Of a stretch of DNA of 64,000 bases, positions 35,194 through 45,174 are shown piece by piece. How positions within the stretch are numbered: position 1 is the first letter of the stretch; each line of letters starts with the position of its first letter. The notes beneath the pieces are model-generated. The model saw only the letters and a program-made list of their open reading frames with translations, was not told the DNA's origin and ran no database searches. The position numbers and the translations under genes are program-made. The stretch covers positions 4,820,501 to 4,884,500 of the forward strand of contig NZ_CP109073.1 in assembly GCF_035917415.1 (NCBI RefSeq), written 5' to 3'. This stretch comes from Streptomyces sp. NBC_01803. Lineage in GTDB: Bacteria > Actinomycetota > Actinomycetes > Streptomycetales > Streptomycetaceae.

Positions 35194-36549
35194 TCAGTAC
35201 GGCCCCCGGCCGGAGCCCGACAGCTCCCTCGCGGCCCGCTGCCACAGCCGGGCCAGCGGAACGCCGGGGTGGTGCGACAGCGCCGTCCAGCCCGCCTCGC
35301 GCAGCGCGCCCAGCCGGTCCGCCTCGTGGGCCGCGTCGAGCTGGCCCGCCGCCACGAACGCCACCGCGCTCCCGGCGCGCTGCCGCAGCCGGCCGAGCAC
35401 CGCGACCTGCTCGACATCCAGCGCGCCGACGAACGCGATCAGCAGCCCGCCGTCCCCGCCGCGCAGCGCCGCCTGGGCGCCGTCCAGCCCGTCGCACGCC
35501 GAGTGGGCCATGACCGCGAGGCTGTCCAGGATCAGCCCGGTCACCTCCGAGGGATCGGACGCCTCGGTGTTCGGGCCGGGCAGCAGCGTCCCGGTGTCGG
35601 TCAGCAGCCGCACCGAGTACCCCTGGGCCGCCACGTGCGCGACGGCCGACGCGGCCCCCGACACGGCCCGCTCGAAGGGCGACTCCGGCCCCGAGCCGAC
35701 GTACCCGCGGCGCCTGGTGTCGAGGAGCACCGTGCAGCGGGCCTTGAGCGGCTGCTCCTCGCGCCGCACCATCAGCGCGCCGCGGTGTGCCGTCGACCGC
35801 CAGTGCACGCGGCGCAGGTCGTCGCCGTGCCGGTAGTCGCGGGGGATGATGTCGTCGTCGCCGGCCACCGAGATCGCGCGCCGCCGACCGTCGCCGTGGC
35901 CGCTGCTGTCGCCGCCCAGCCGCACCGGGGGCAGCTCCTCGATGCGCGGCAGCACGGTCATCACGTCGAAGGCGTTGAACGACCGGCTCAGCTCCACCAT
36001 CCCGAACGGATCGGCCAGCCGGAGCTGCAGCGGCCCCAGCGGGTAACGGCCGCGCAGGTCGGAGCGGACCCGGTAGGTCACCTCGCGGCGCCCGCCGGGC
36101 TCGATACGGTCCAGCACGAACCGGGGTCGGGGCCCCAGCACATACGGCACCCGGTCCTGGAGCAGCAGCAGTCCGCTGGGGACCCGGGCCACGTTCTCCA
36201 CCCGCAGGTGCACCCGCGACTCGCTGCCCGCCGGCACCCGGGCCGGCGTGAGCCGGCGCGCGGCGGCCACCCGGCTGCGGGTGCGGTGCAGCACCAGCAC
36301 GCACAGCACCGGCAGCGCGGCCAGCAGCATGCCCACGCGCAACAGGTCGGGCTGCCCGAGGGTGTAGGCGCAGACGGCGGCGGCGCCGCCCGCCGCCAGG
36401 AACGACCGGCCGCGCGTGGTCAGTCCGCCGAACGCCGCCCGCAGCGGCCCCCGGTCGTCCTCGGCACCGCCCGGGCCGCCACCGCCCGGGCCGCCACCGC
36501 CCGGGCCGGCGGCGGGCGAGCCGGCGGCGGGCGAGCCGGACCCCGCCAT
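35194..36549 (-). CDS. DUF58 domain protein
   Basis: A 451-residue protein. A Gly/Pro-rich N-terminus is followed by two membrane helices (about 48-85), a beta-rich region, and the DUF58 signature DYRHGDDLRRVHWRSTAHRG, then a von Willebrand-like fold with VLLDTRRRGY. It belongs to the MoxR-associated family thought to help assemble or fold envelope proteins. ATG 36549 directly abuts the TAG of the MoxR ATPase gene, so both are made from one message. Confidence 0.88.
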   Translation of the reverse strand: MAGSGSPAAGSPAAGPGGGGPGGGGPGGAEDDRGPLRAAFGGLTTRGRSFLAAGGAAAVCAYTLGQPDLLRVGMLLAALPVLCVLVLHRTRSRVAAARRLTPARVPAGSESRVHLRVENVARVPSGLLLLQDRVPYVLGPRPRFVLDRIEPGGRREVTYRVRSDLRGRYPLGPLQLRLADPFGMVELSRSFNAFDVMTVLPRIEELPPVRLGGDSSGHGDGRRRAISVAGDDDIIPRDYRHGDDLRRVHWRSTAHRGALMVRREEQPLKARCTVLLDTRRRGYVGSGPESPFERAVSGAASAVAHVAAQGYSVRLLTDTGTLLPGPNTEASDPSEVTGLILDSLAVMAHSACDGLDGAQAALRGGDGGLLIAFVGALDVEQVAVLGRLRQRAGSAVAFVAAGQLDAAHEADRLGALREAGWTALSHHPGVPLARLWQRAARELSGSGRGPY

Positions 36550-37542
36550 CTAGAAGCCCCGCAGCCGCTGGGCGGCGTACGGATCGGGCACCGAGATGCG
36601 GCGCAGGATGTCGGTGACGAACTGCTCCGTGGTGTGCCGGTTGAGCTGCGCCTGCGCGGACGGCAGCAGCCGGTGGGCCAGCACCGGCACCGCCAGGTGC
36701 TGGACGTCGTCGGGCAGCACGAAGCCGCGCCCGGCCAGCGCCGCCGCCGCCTTCGCGGCGCGCAGCAGGTGGAGCGTGGCCCGTGGCGAGGCCCCGAGCC
36801 GCAGCTCGGGGTGGTTGCGGGTGGCCGTGGTCAGATCCACCGCGTACCGCCGCACGGCGTCCGACACGTGGACCTCGCGCGCGGTCTCGATCAGCTTCAC
36901 GATGTCGTCGGCGTGCGCGGCGGGCCGCAGCGCGTCCAGCGGCGAGATCCCGCCGTGCGACTCCAGCATCCGCAGCTCGGCCTCGGGGCTCGGATATCCC
37001 ATCGACACCCGGGCCATGAACCGGTCGCGCTGAGCCTCGGGAAGCGGGTAGGTGCCCTCCATCTCGACCGGGTTCTGGGTCGCGATGACCATGAACGGCG
37101 ACGGCAGCCCGTACGTGCTGCCGTCCGCCGTGACCTGCCGCTCCTCCATCGCCTCCAGCAGCGCGGACTGGGTCTTGGGCGAGGCGCGGTTGATCTCGTC
37201 CCCGATGACGATCTGAGCGAACACCGCGCCCGGCTTGAACTCGAATTCCTTGCGTTGCTGGTCGTAGACGCTGACACCGGTGATGTCCGACGGCAGCAGG
37301 TCCGGCGTGAACTGGATGCGCTGCACCGAACAGTCGATGGACTTCGCCAGCGCCTTCGCCAGCATCGTCTTGCCCACGCCGGGCACGTCCTCGAGCAGCA
37401 GGTGCCCTCCCGCGAGCAGAACGGTCATCGAGAGCCGCACGACCTCCGGCTTGCCCTCGATCACGCTCTCCACGGCGCGGCGTACCGCATCCGCCGTGGC
37501 GCTCAGATCGGTGAGCTTGGTGTGCTCCTCATAGGTCGTCAC
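36550..37542 (-). CDS. MoxR-family AAA+ ATPase
   Basis: A 330-residue AAA+ protein. Walker A is LEDVPGVGKTMLAKAL, Walker B is IVIGDEINRASPKTQ, sensor 1 is FMVIATQNPVEMEGTYPLPEAQRDRF, and a GASPRATLHLLRAAK sensor 2 region lies near the end. MoxR ATPases act as chaperones for metal or VWA partners. GTG 37542 (MTTYEEHTKLTD) follows GAGGAGG; an open extension to 37662 has no similarity. It heads the MoxR-DUF58-TgpA operon. Confidence 0.92.
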   Translation of the reverse strand: MTTYEEHTKLTDLSATADAVRRAVESVIEGKPEVVRLSMTVLLAGGHLLLEDVPGVGKTMLAKALAKSIDCSVQRIQFTPDLLPSDITGVSVYDQQRKEFEFKPGAVFAQIVIGDEINRASPKTQSALLEAMEERQVTADGSTYGLPSPFMVIATQNPVEMEGTYPLPEAQRDRFMARVSMGYPSPEAELRMLESHGGISPLDALRPAAHADDIVKLIETAREVHVSDAVRRYAVDLTTATRNHPELRLGASPRATLHLLRAAKAAAALAGRGFVLPDDVQHLAVPVLAHRLLPSAQAQLNRHTTEQFVTDILRRISVPDPYAAQRLRGF

Positions 37543-37686
37543 CCGGCCCTCCTCGGCCCCTCGTCCCATGCCCCGGCCCGACACGTCGCCGCGGTCCCAC
37601 TGAACAACACGTCGATGACCGCGACACCCGAACGGCCCCGGATGGTTGCCTCCCCGCAGCATTCTTCACACTACGGGGAGCGCACA

Positions 37687-38202
37687 TCACGAGGCGGGGG
37701 TGCTCTCCGGGTCAATTTCGCGGAGCAGACCGGTTGTCACATCGAACACGAAACCGCGTACGTCATCAGTGTGCGGGAGAAAAGGGGAGGTGCGCACGCG
37801 GGCCATGGACTGCCGGACGTCCTGGTCGAGGTCCCGGAACGACTCGACGGCCCACGAGGGCTTCTGGCCGACCTCCAGCTCCAGTTCGTGCCGCCACTCC
37901 TCGGAGAGCCCGAGCAGGCCGCAGCCGGTGTGGTGGATGAGTACGACGGCCTTCGTGCCGAGCTCGCGCTGACTGATCGTCAGGGATCGGATGACGTCGT
38001 CCGTCACGACGCCACCCGCGTTGCGTATGGTGTGACAGTCACCCAGCGAGAGACCGAGGGCGGCGTGGAGGTCGAGCCGTGCGTCCATGCAGGCGACGAC
38101 GGCCACATTGCGCACCGGGTGCGCGTCCATGCCCGGGTCGGTGAACGCCTCGGCGTACTGTCTGTTGGCTGCGACAAGCTCGTCTGTAACCGTATGAGAC
38201 AT
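37687..38202 (-). CDS. beta-class carbonic anhydrase
   Basis: A 171-residue zinc enzyme interconverting CO2 and bicarbonate. The zinc ligands are Cys38, His91 and Cys94 (ACMDAR and HHTGC), and the Asp40-Arg42 dyad is intact. Residues IRNAGGVV form the active-site strand. It matches the short beta-CA that lies just before the dcw cluster in Streptomyces. It may supply bicarbonate to carboxylases. It is divergent from rsmH. Confidence 0.9.
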   Translation of the reverse strand: MSHTVTDELVAANRQYAEAFTDPGMDAHPVRNVAVVACMDARLDLHAALGLSLGDCHTIRNAGGVVTDDVIRSLTISQRELGTKAVVLIHHTGCGLLGLSEEWRHELELEVGQKPSWAVESFRDLDQDVRQSMARVRTSPFLPHTDDVRGFVFDVTTGLLREIDPESTPAS

Positions 38203-38330
38203 GCCTGTGAAGGTAATACGGGCCTGCCGAGCCCGCCCCCCTGAACTGAGTGATGCGGCTCACAATCGTACCGGCGCGCCGGGGGCGCGCGGCCGCGACG
38301 CGAAACGCCGCACGCGATCAACCTCAGTGA

Positions 38331-38358
38331 TTGACCGGGAAAACTGGTGGGCTAATGT
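38331..38358 (+). promoter_or_regulatory. vegetative promoter for the dcw cluster
   Basis: TTGACC, a 16-base spacer and TAATGT form a good housekeeping-sigma promoter 75 bases before rsmH. No MraZ-type repeated GTGGG boxes and no mraZ gene are visible. Confidence 0.6.
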
Positions 38359-38433
38359 GACGCGGACTGGGAGGCGTGCACCAGGCCGCCGTCTTCGCCC
38401 GCCACCTGCCTCACCTCCCCTCTCGGAAGGCGC

Positions 38434-39411
38434 ATGACGACCAGCAACGACCGGCCGCCGGAAGCCCGGCACCGCCCCGTCTTGCTCCAGCGCTGCCTGG
38501 ACCTGCTGGGTCCCGCGCTGCACGGCTCGGGCGCCGTCGCCGTCGACTGCACTCTCGGTCTCGGCGGCCACAGCGAGGCGCTGCTGGCCACCTTTCCCTC
38601 CCTCCGGCTGATCGCCCTCGACCGCGACCCGGCGGCCCTGAGGCTGGCCGGCGAACGCCTCGCCCCCTACGGCGACCGGGCGACGCTGGTCCACGCGGTC
38701 TACGACGAGCTTCCCGTCGTCCTCGCCCGGCTCGGGGTGCCCCGGGTGGCCGGTGTCCTGTTCGACCTCGGCGTCTCCTCGATGCAGCTCGACGAGGCCG
38801 ATCGGGGCTTCGCCTACGCGCAGGACGCCCCGCTCGACATGCGGATGGACCAGTCCACCGGGCCCAGCGCGGCCGACGTCCTCAACACCTACCCGCCCGG
38901 TGACCTGGTCCGCGTGCTGCGCCACTACGGTGAGGAGCGCTTCGCCCGCCGCATCGTCGACGCGATCGTCCGCCAGCGCGCCCGGGAGCCCATCACCAGC
39001 AGCGCCCGGCTCGTCGCGCTCATCCGCGAGGCCCTGCCCCAGGCCGCCATGCGGACCGGCGGCAACCCCGCCAAGCGCACCTTCCAGGCTCTGCGCATCG
39101 AGGTCAACGGCGAGCTCGCCTCCCTGGAACGCGCCGTCCCCGCCGCGCTCGACTCCCTCGCGATCGGCGGCCGGATCGTCGTGCTGTCGTACCAGTCGCT
39201 GGAGGACCGGCTCGTCAAACGGGCGCTGGCCGAGGGTGCGGAGAGCACCGCCCCGGCGGGTCTGCCCGTCATCCCCGAGCAGTACCAGCCGAGGTTCCGT
39301 CTGCTCACCCGGGGCGCCGAGCTGCCCACCCCCGAGGAGATCGCGGACAACCGCCGCGCCGCCCCCGCCCGGCTGCGCGCCGCCGAGCGCGTCAGGGAGG
39401 CCGTCCGGTGA
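38434..39411 (+). CDS. rsmH: 16S rRNA m4C1402 N4-methyltransferase
   Basis: A 325-residue SAM-dependent RsmH (formerly MraW), first gene of the dcw cluster. Motif I is [14 protein letters not shown], followed by [24 protein letters not shown] and [14 protein letters not shown]. The ATG is preceded by GGAAGG. The TGA overlaps the start of ftsL by 4 bases. It methylates C1402 of 16S rRNA with RsmI. Confidence 0.95.
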   Translation: MTTSNDRPPEARHRPVLLQRCLDLLGPALHGSGAVAVDCTLGLGGHSEALLATFPSLRLIALDRDPAALRLAGERLAPYGDRATLVHAVYDELPVVLARLGVPRVAGVLFDLGVSSMQLDEADRGFAYAQDAPLDMRMDQSTGPSAADVLNTYPPGDLVRVLRHYGEERFARRIVDAIVRQRAREPITSSARLVALIREALPQAAMRTGGNPAKRTFQALRIEVNGELASLERAVPAALDSLAIGGRIVVLSYQSLEDRLVKRALAEGAESTAPAGLPVIPEQYQPRFRLLTRGAELPTPEEIADNRRAAPARLRAAERVREAVR

Positions 39412-40100
39412 GCCCCGCGCGCCCCCCGGGGCCGTCCGCGCACCCGCGCCTGGCCCGGCTGGCCGGCCTTGTCCCGACCCGGGCCTCCTCGGCCGCCCGC
39501 ACCCCGTTCGTCCTGCTGATCGTGCTGCTGCTCGCGGTCGGGATGCTCTCCCTGCTGCTGCTCAACGCCTCGCTCAACGAAGGCTCCTTCAAGCTCAGCG
39601 AGCTGCGCCGGGAGACTCGTGAGCTGACCGACGAGCAGCAGCGGCTGCAGGCCGAGGTGGACGGGTACTCGGCGCCGGACGCGCTGGCCGAGCGCGCCCG
39701 GGAGCTGGGCATGGTGCCCGGCGGCCCGCCCGCGTTTCTCGGTCCGGACGGCACCGTCCTCGGCAACACGGACCCCACCCCCGCGCCGCCCCCGCCGCCG
39801 CCGGAGCCGGAGGAGAGCGGGGAGAGCGGGGACGCCGTCGAGTCCCGGGCGGCGGAGCAGACCGACGCCGGGAAGCCGGGGGAGGCCGCCGGAACGACCG
39901 CGCCGGCCGCGGCGAGTCCCGCGCGGACGCCGGACGCCACGGACGAGCCGGAGCCGGCCCCGGCCGGAACGGAGACCGCCGTGCCCCCGGCCGTCCCGCC
40001 TCCCGGCGAGGGCCGGACCGGGAACGAAGAGCAAGGCCGATCAGGGGAACCAGGGGAACCAGGGGAACCAGGGGAACCAGGGGAAGGGGAGACACCGTGA
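39408..40100 (+). CDS. ftsL: cell division protein FtsL-like, with long disordered C-terminus
   Basis: A 230-residue bitopic protein, twice the usual length. The membrane helix (about 37-58, [21 protein letters not shown]) is followed by a short coiled coil ([20 protein letters not shown]), the FtsL/DivIC feature that binds FtsQ and FtsW/I. Residues ~115-230 are Pro/Glu/Ala-rich and end in a GEP repeat encoded by a 9-bp tandem repeat. It overlaps both neighbours by 4 bases (GTGA). Confidence 0.85.
   Translation: MSPARPPGPSAHPRLARLAGLVPTRASSAARTPFVLLIVLLLAVGMLSLLLLNASLNEGSFKLSELRRETRELTDEQQRLQAEVDGYSAPDALAERARELGMVPGGPPAFLGPDGTVLGNTDPTPAPPPPPPEPEESGESGDAVESRAAEQTDAGKPGEAAGTTAPAAASPARTPDATDEPEPAPAGTETAVPPAVPPPGEGRTGNEEQGRSGEPGEPGEPGEPGEGETP
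40042..40083 (+). repeat. 9-bp tandem repeat coding the FtsL GEP tail
   Basis: Four exact CAGGGGAAC units (40042-40077) and a partial fifth, in frame, so unit changes keep ftsL readable. They encode tandem GEP near the C-terminus. Confidence 0.85.
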
Positions 40101-42019
40101 CCACCCCCGGGCCGCCGCGCCCCCGCCGGCCGAGGCCGGGCGCCGTCCGCGCCGTCCGCGTCGCCAGGCCGGGCGCGCCCAAGCCGGCCACCCCGGCCAT
40201 GCTGCGCCTGGGCAGTCCCCGCCCCCGCCTGCGCCTGATCGGTCTCGGGCTGACCCTGGTCATGCTCGCCTTCGGCGTCCGCCTGATCCAGGTCCAGGCG
40301 GTCGGCGCCGCCACCTACGCCGAGCAGGCGGCCCTCAACCGTTACGTCACCGTGCCGCTCGCCGCCCAGCGCGGCGACATCACCGACCGCAACGGCACCG
40401 CCCTGGCCACCACGGTCGACTCCTACGACATCACCGCCGATCCGCTCCTCTTCACCGAGCAGGAGACCGGTGTCGACGACGCCCCCGAACAGGCCGCCGC
40501 CCTCCTCGCGCCCATCCTCGGCCGCGACCAGGACGAGCTGGCCGACCTGCTGGACGACGCCGACTCGCGCTACGCCGTCCTCGCCCGCCAGCAGACCCCG
40601 CAGACCTGGCGCCAGATCCAGGACCTGCGGAGCAACCTCAGCGAGCAGGCGGCCAAAGGCACCGGCACCCAGGTGCTCGGCGGCGTCTTCGCCGAGGAGA
40701 ACAGCAAGCGGGTCTACCCCAACGAGGAGCTCGCCGCCGCCGTCCTGGGGTTCGTCAACAGCGAGGGCCAGGGCGGCGGCGGCCTCGAAGCCCAGTACGA
40801 CGAGCGGCTCTCCGGCGAGGACGGCACCATCACCTACGCCCAGTCCGGCGGCCGTCGCGTTCCCACCGCGGGTGAGGACGAACAGCCCGCCGTGCCCGGC
40901 ACCGACATGGAGCTGACCCTCGACCGCGACATCCAGTGGGCCGCCCAGGACGCCATCACCGAGCAGGTCGAGGAGTCCGAGGCCGACGGCGGCTACGTCG
41001 TCGTGCAGGACACCACCACCGGCGAGATCCTCGCCCTGGCCAGCGCGCCCGGCTACGACCCCAACGACATGGCGGCCACCGACGCCGAGGGCCTGGGCAA
41101 CCCCGCCCTGGAGGACGCCTTCGAGCTGGGCTCCACCAGCAAGGTCATCACCATGGCCGCCGTGCTGGAGGAAGAGGCCGCCACCCCCGACACCCACGTC
41201 ACCGTGCCCAACCGGCTGCCGCGCGCCGACCGCAACTTCGCCGACCACGCGGACCACCCGACGCTCCACCTCACCCTCGCCGGCGTCCTGGCCCAGTCGA
41301 GCAACATCGGCACCATCCTCGCCGCCGAGGAGCTGGGCGACACCCAGCCCGAGGCCAACGAGGTCCTGCACTCCTACCTGCGCGCCTTCGGCTTCGGACA
41401 GCCCACCGGCCTCGGCTTCCCCGGCGAGACGCCGGGCATCCTCGCCGCGCCCGAGGACTGGGACGCCTCGCAGCAGTACACGATCCCGTTCGGCCAGGGG
41501 CTGTCCGTCAACGCCGTCCAGGCCGCCTCCGTCTACTCGACCATCGCCAACGGCGGCGAGCGCGTCACCCCCACCCTGGTGCGCGGCACCTCCGGCCCGG
41601 ACGGTCAGTACGAGCCGGCGCCCGAGCCGGAGCGCACCCGCGTCGTCAGCGAAGACACCGCGCACCAGCTCACCGAGATGCTGGAGACCGTCGTCGCCAG
41701 CCCCGACGGCACCGGCAGCGCCGCCCAGATCCCCGGCTACCGAGTGGCGGGCAAGACCGGTACCGCCAACCGGGTTGATCCGGAGAGCGGTCGCTACGAG
41801 GGCTACACCCCGTCCTTCGCCGGCTTCGCCCCCGCCGACGACCCCCGCGTCACCGTGTACTGCGTCGTGCAGAACCCGACCGCCGGCGGCTACACCGGCA
41901 GCGGCGTCTGCGGCCCGATCTTCAACGAGGTCATGCGATTCTCCCTGGCCGCCCTCCAGGTCCCCCCCACCGGCGAGGAATTCTCCGGCCTGCCGGTCAC
42001 CTTCGATCCCGACGCCTGA
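40097..42019 (+). CDS. ftsI: septal penicillin-binding protein 3 (peptidoglycan transpeptidase)
   Basis: A 640-residue class B PBP. A basic N-terminus and one membrane helix (about 43-65) precede the pedestal domain and transpeptidase domain. The three active-site motifs are present: STSK (catalytic Ser), SSN and KTGT. It cross-links septal peptidoglycan with FtsW. No PASTA domain is present. The GTG overlaps the ftsL stop by 4 bases. Confidence 0.95.
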   Translation: MTTPGPPRPRRPRPGAVRAVRVARPGAPKPATPAMLRLGSPRPRLRLIGLGLTLVMLAFGVRLIQVQAVGAATYAEQAALNRYVTVPLAAQRGDITDRNGTALATTVDSYDITADPLLFTEQETGVDDAPEQAAALLAPILGRDQDELADLLDDADSRYAVLARQQTPQTWRQIQDLRSNLSEQAAKGTGTQVLGGVFAEENSKRVYPNEELAAAVLGFVNSEGQGGGGLEAQYDERLSGEDGTITYAQSGGRRVPTAGEDEQPAVPGTDMELTLDRDIQWAAQDAITEQVEESEADGGYVVVQDTTTGEILALASAPGYDPNDMAATDAEGLGNPALEDAFELGSTSKVITMAAVLEEEAATPDTHVTVPNRLPRADRNFADHADHPTLHLTLAGVLAQSSNIGTILAAEELGDTQPEANEVLHSYLRAFGFGQPTGLGFPGETPGILAAPEDWDASQQYTIPFGQGLSVNAVQAASVYSTIANGGERVTPTLVRGTSGPDGQYEPAPEPERTRVVSEDTAHQLTEMLETVVASPDGTGSAAQIPGYRVAGKTGTANRVDPESGRYEGYTPSFAGFAPADDPRVTVYCVVQNPTAGGYTGSGVCGPIFNEVMRFSLAALQVPPTGEEFSGLPVTFDPDA

Positions 42020-42037
42020 CGAGCGGAGCACGTGCAC

Positions 42038-43738
42038 GTGAGAACCATCACCGACGGGTCAACCTCGTTTCGCCCCAGCCCCGGCACGCCCGGTACGCTC
42101 ACCGCCGTGCCCCACGCCGATCACTCCCATCAGGCGCCCCGCCCCGAGCACGTCAGGCCCGTGCCGCTGGTGGAGCTGGCCCGGCTGCTGGGCACGGCCG
42201 TCCCCGAGAGCGGCGGCGAGGAGTCCGTCACCGGCATCACCCACGACTCGCGCGCGGTCCGCCCCGGCGACCTCTACGCGGCGCTCCCCGGAGCCCGGTT
42301 CCACGGCGCGGACTTCGCCGATCAGGCCGCCGGACTCGGCGCCGTCGCCGTGCTCACCGACGCCGCGGGCGCCGAGCGCGCCGCCGCCACCGGGCTGCCG
42401 GTGCTGGCCGTCGCCGAGCCGCGCGGCGTGATGGGCGCGCTCGCCGTCGCCGTCTACGGCGACCCGGGCAGGGGTCTCCTGCAGATCGGCGTCACCGGCA
42501 CCTCGGGCAAGACCACGACCACCTACCTCATCGAGGGCGGGCTGCGCCGGGCCTCCGAGCAGCCGGACGACGCGGGGGAGGCGGGGGCCGCCAAGGAGGA
42601 CGGCGGCACCGGGCTGATCGGCACGGTCGAGACCCGGATCGGCGACGAGCGCGTCAAGTCCGAGCGCACCACCCCCGAAGCCACCGATCTCCAGGCCCTG
42701 TTCGCGGTCATGCGGGAACGCGGTGTCCGTGCCGTCGCCATGGAGGTCTCCAGCCACGCGCTCGCCCTCGGCCGCGTCGACGGCTGCGTCTTCGACGTGG
42801 CCGTCTTCACCAACCTCAGCCCCGAACACCTCGACTTCCACCCGGACCTGGAGGACTACTTCCGGACGAAGGCGCGGCTTTTCACCCCGGAGCGGGCCCG
42901 CGCGGGCGTCGTCAACCTGGACGACGAGCACGGCCGGCGGCTGGCCCGCGAGGCCGGCGTCCCGATCACCACCTTCTCCGCCGAGGGCCACCCGGACGCC
43001 GACTGGCGGGTCGTCGACGTCGAGACCGGCCCGCTCGGCTCCCGCTTCACCGCCCTCGGCCCCGGCGGCGTCCGCGTCCGGGGCGCCGCCCCGCTGCCGG
43101 GCGCGTTCAACGTCGCCAACTCCCTGGCCGCGCTCGCCGCCCTCGCCGTCGCGGGCCTGGACCCCCAGGCCGCCGCCGACGGCATCGGCGACGTCCCCGG
43201 CGTCCCCGGCCGTCTGGAGCGGGTCGACGCCGGTCAGCCGTACCTCGCCGTCGTGGACTACGCGCACAAGCCGGACGCCGTCGAATCCGTCCTGCACGCC
43301 CTGCGCAAGGTCACCCGCGGCCGGGTGCACGCGGTCCTCGGCTGCGGTGGCGACCGCGACCCGCACAAGCGGCCCCGGATGGGCGCCGCGCTCGCCCGGC
43401 TGGCCGACACCGCCGTGCTCACCTCGGACAATCCCCGCTCCGAGGACCCGCTCGCCATCCTCGCCGCGATGCTCGCCGGCGCCGCCGAGGTCCCCGCCCA
43501 CGAACGCGGCACCGTGCTGGTCGAGGAGGACCGCGCCGCCGCCATCGCCGCCGCCGTGGCCCGCGCCGAGCCGGACGACACCGTCCTGGTGGCCGGCAAG
43601 GGACACGAGCAGGGGCAGAACATCGCCGGAGTCATCCGGCCCTTCGACGACCGTGAGGAGCTGCGCGCGGCCATCGAGCGCGGCTCGCATGCCCACCCGT
43701 CCCCGAGAACCGACGCCAGGCGAGGCCCGCTGCAGTGA
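42038..43738 (+). CDS. murE: UDP-MurNAc-tripeptide synthetase (diaminopimelate-adding)
   Basis: A 566-residue Mur ligase adding the third residue, LL-diaminopimelate in Streptomyces. The P-loop is VTGTSGKTTTT, the carbamylated-Lys region lies in the middle domain, and DNPRSEDP is the DAP-specific motif. An insertion (residues ~180-195, EQPDDAGEAGAAKEDGG) is unusual but in a loop. The start is uncertain. GTG 42038 has GGAG 9 bases upstream. GTG 42107 lies 7 bases after TACGCT (42094-42099) and could be a leaderless internal start giving 543 residues. Confidence 0.9.
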   Translation: MRTITDGSTSFRPSPGTPGTLTAVPHADHSHQAPRPEHVRPVPLVELARLLGTAVPESGGEESVTGITHDSRAVRPGDLYAALPGARFHGADFADQAAGLGAVAVLTDAAGAERAAATGLPVLAVAEPRGVMGALAVAVYGDPGRGLLQIGVTGTSGKTTTTYLIEGGLRRASEQPDDAGEAGAAKEDGGTGLIGTVETRIGDERVKSERTTPEATDLQALFAVMRERGVRAVAMEVSSHALALGRVDGCVFDVAVFTNLSPEHLDFHPDLEDYFRTKARLFTPERARAGVVNLDDEHGRRLAREAGVPITTFSAEGHPDADWRVVDVETGPLGSRFTALGPGGVRVRGAAPLPGAFNVANSLAALAALAVAGLDPQAAADGIGDVPGVPGRLERVDAGQPYLAVVDYAHKPDAVESVLHALRKVTRGRVHAVLGCGGDRDPHKRPRMGAALARLADTAVLTSDNPRSEDPLAILAAMLAGAAEVPAHERGTVLVEEDRAAAIAAAVARAEPDDTVLVAGKGHEQGQNIAGVIRPFDDREELRAAIERGSHAHPSPRTDARRGPLQ

Positions 43739-45174
43739 TCCCCCTTTCCGTTGCTGAGCTCATCACGGTCGTGCGGGGAGAGCCGCACGACATACCGGAG
43801 CCGCCACCCCGCGTCACCGGGCCCGTGGTCATCGACTCCAGGCTGACCGAGCCCGGCTCACTCTTCGCCGCGCTGCCCGGCGAGCACGTCGACGGCCACG
43901 ACTTCGCCGTCTCCGCCGTCGCCGCGGGCGCCGCGGCAGTGCTGGCCACCCGTCCCGTCGGCGTGCCCGCCGTCGTGGTGGACGACGTCACGGACGCTCT
44001 CGGCGCGCTCGCCCGCCACACCGTCGGCGGCCTGGGCACCACCGTCGTCGCGCTCACCGGCTCGGCCGGGAAGACCAGCACCAAGGACCTGATCGCCCAG
44101 CTCCTGGAGCGGACCGGGGAGACCGTCTGGACGCCGGGCTCGTTCAACAACGAGATCGGCCTGCCGCTCACCGCGCTGCGCGCCGTGGAGTCCACCCGGT
44201 TCCTCGTGCTGGAGATGGGCGCCCGGGGCATCGGCCACATCCGCTATCTCACCTCGCTGACGCCGCCGCGCATCGGCCTCGTGCTGAACGTCGGCACCGC
44301 GCACATCGGGGAGTTCGGCGGCCGGGAGGCCATCGCCACCGCCAAGGGCGAGCTGGTCGAGGCGCTGCCGTCCGCCGAGGACGGCGGCGTGGCCGTCCTC
44401 AACGCCGACGACCCGCTGGTGCGCGCCATGGCCGCCCGCACGGCCGCCCGCACGCTGTTCTTCGGCGAGGCCGAGGACGCCGCGATCCGGGCCGACAATG
44501 TGGGCCTGACAGCCGACGGCCGCCCGTCGTTCCGCCTGCGCACCCCGACCGGGTGCGCCGATGTGACCATGCGCCTGTACGGTGAGCATCACGTGTCGAA
44601 CGCGCTTGCCGCTGCCGCTGTGGCGCATGAGGTAGGCATGTCCGCGACGGCGATCGCCGAAACACTGTCCGCCGCGGGCCCGCTCTCGAAGTGGCGGATG
44701 GAGGTCACCGAGCGAGCGGACGGCGTGACCATCGTCAACGACGCCTACAACGCCAACCCCGAATCCATGCGGGCCGCGCTGCGCGCCCTCGCCGCCATGG
44801 GCGAAGCCGCCCGGGCCCGAGGGGGCCGCACGTGGGCGGTGCTCGGCCGGATGGCCGAGCTCGGCGACGACGCTCTCGCCGAGCACGACGCGGTGGGACG
44901 GCTCGCCGTCCGGCTCAACGTCAGCAGGCTCGTGTCGGTGGGCGGCCGGGAGGCCGCCTGGCTGGACATGGGCGCCAAGAACGAGGGTTCGTGGGGTGAG
45001 GAGTCGGTGCACGTGTCCGACGCTCAGGCAGCGGTCGAGTTGCTGCGTGGTGAGCTCCGGCCGGGAGATGTGGTGCTGGTGAAGGCGTCCAGGGCGGTCG
45101 GCCTGGAGCGTGTGGCCCTCCAGCTCGCGGACGACGCGGCGGGCGCCGTCGATGGCGAGGTCGCCGCCCGATGA
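43735..45174 (+). CDS. murF: UDP-MurNAc-tripeptide-D-Ala-D-Ala ligase
   Basis: A 479-residue Mur ligase adding D-Ala-D-Ala. ATP-loop [14 protein letters not shown], the central [10 protein letters not shown] and the C-terminal signature [11 protein letters not shown] are present. GTG 43735 overlaps the murE stop by 4 bases, and its stop overlaps mraY's ATG by 4 bases. Confidence 0.95.
   Translation: MIPLSVAELITVVRGEPHDIPEPPPRVTGPVVIDSRLTEPGSLFAALPGEHVDGHDFAVSAVAAGAAAVLATRPVGVPAVVVDDVTDALGALARHTVGGLGTTVVALTGSAGKTSTKDLIAQLLERTGETVWTPGSFNNEIGLPLTALRAVESTRFLVLEMGARGIGHIRYLTSLTPPRIGLVLNVGTAHIGEFGGREAIATAKGELVEALPSAEDGGVAVLNADDPLVRAMAARTAARTLFFGEAEDAAIRADNVGLTADGRPSFRLRTPTGCADVTMRLYGEHHVSNALAAAAVAHEVGMSATAIAETLSAAGPLSKWRMEVTERADGVTIVNDAYNANPESMRAALRALAAMGEAARARGGRTWAVLGRMAELGDDALAEHDAVGRLAVRLNVSRLVSVGGREAAWLDMGAKNEGSWGEESVHVSDAQAAVELLRGELRPGDVVLVKASRAVGLERVALQLADDAAGAVDGEVAAR

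Noticed and set aside
38203..38433. mraZ gene or MraZ boxes ahead of rsmH
   Set aside because: No open frame for MraZ and no spaced GTGGG repeats; a standard promoter is there instead.
39392..42037. Long minus-strand open frame antisense to ftsL/ftsI (881 residues)
   Set aside because: Low-complexity Gly/Ala/Val translation; the plus strand carries intact FtsI motifs.
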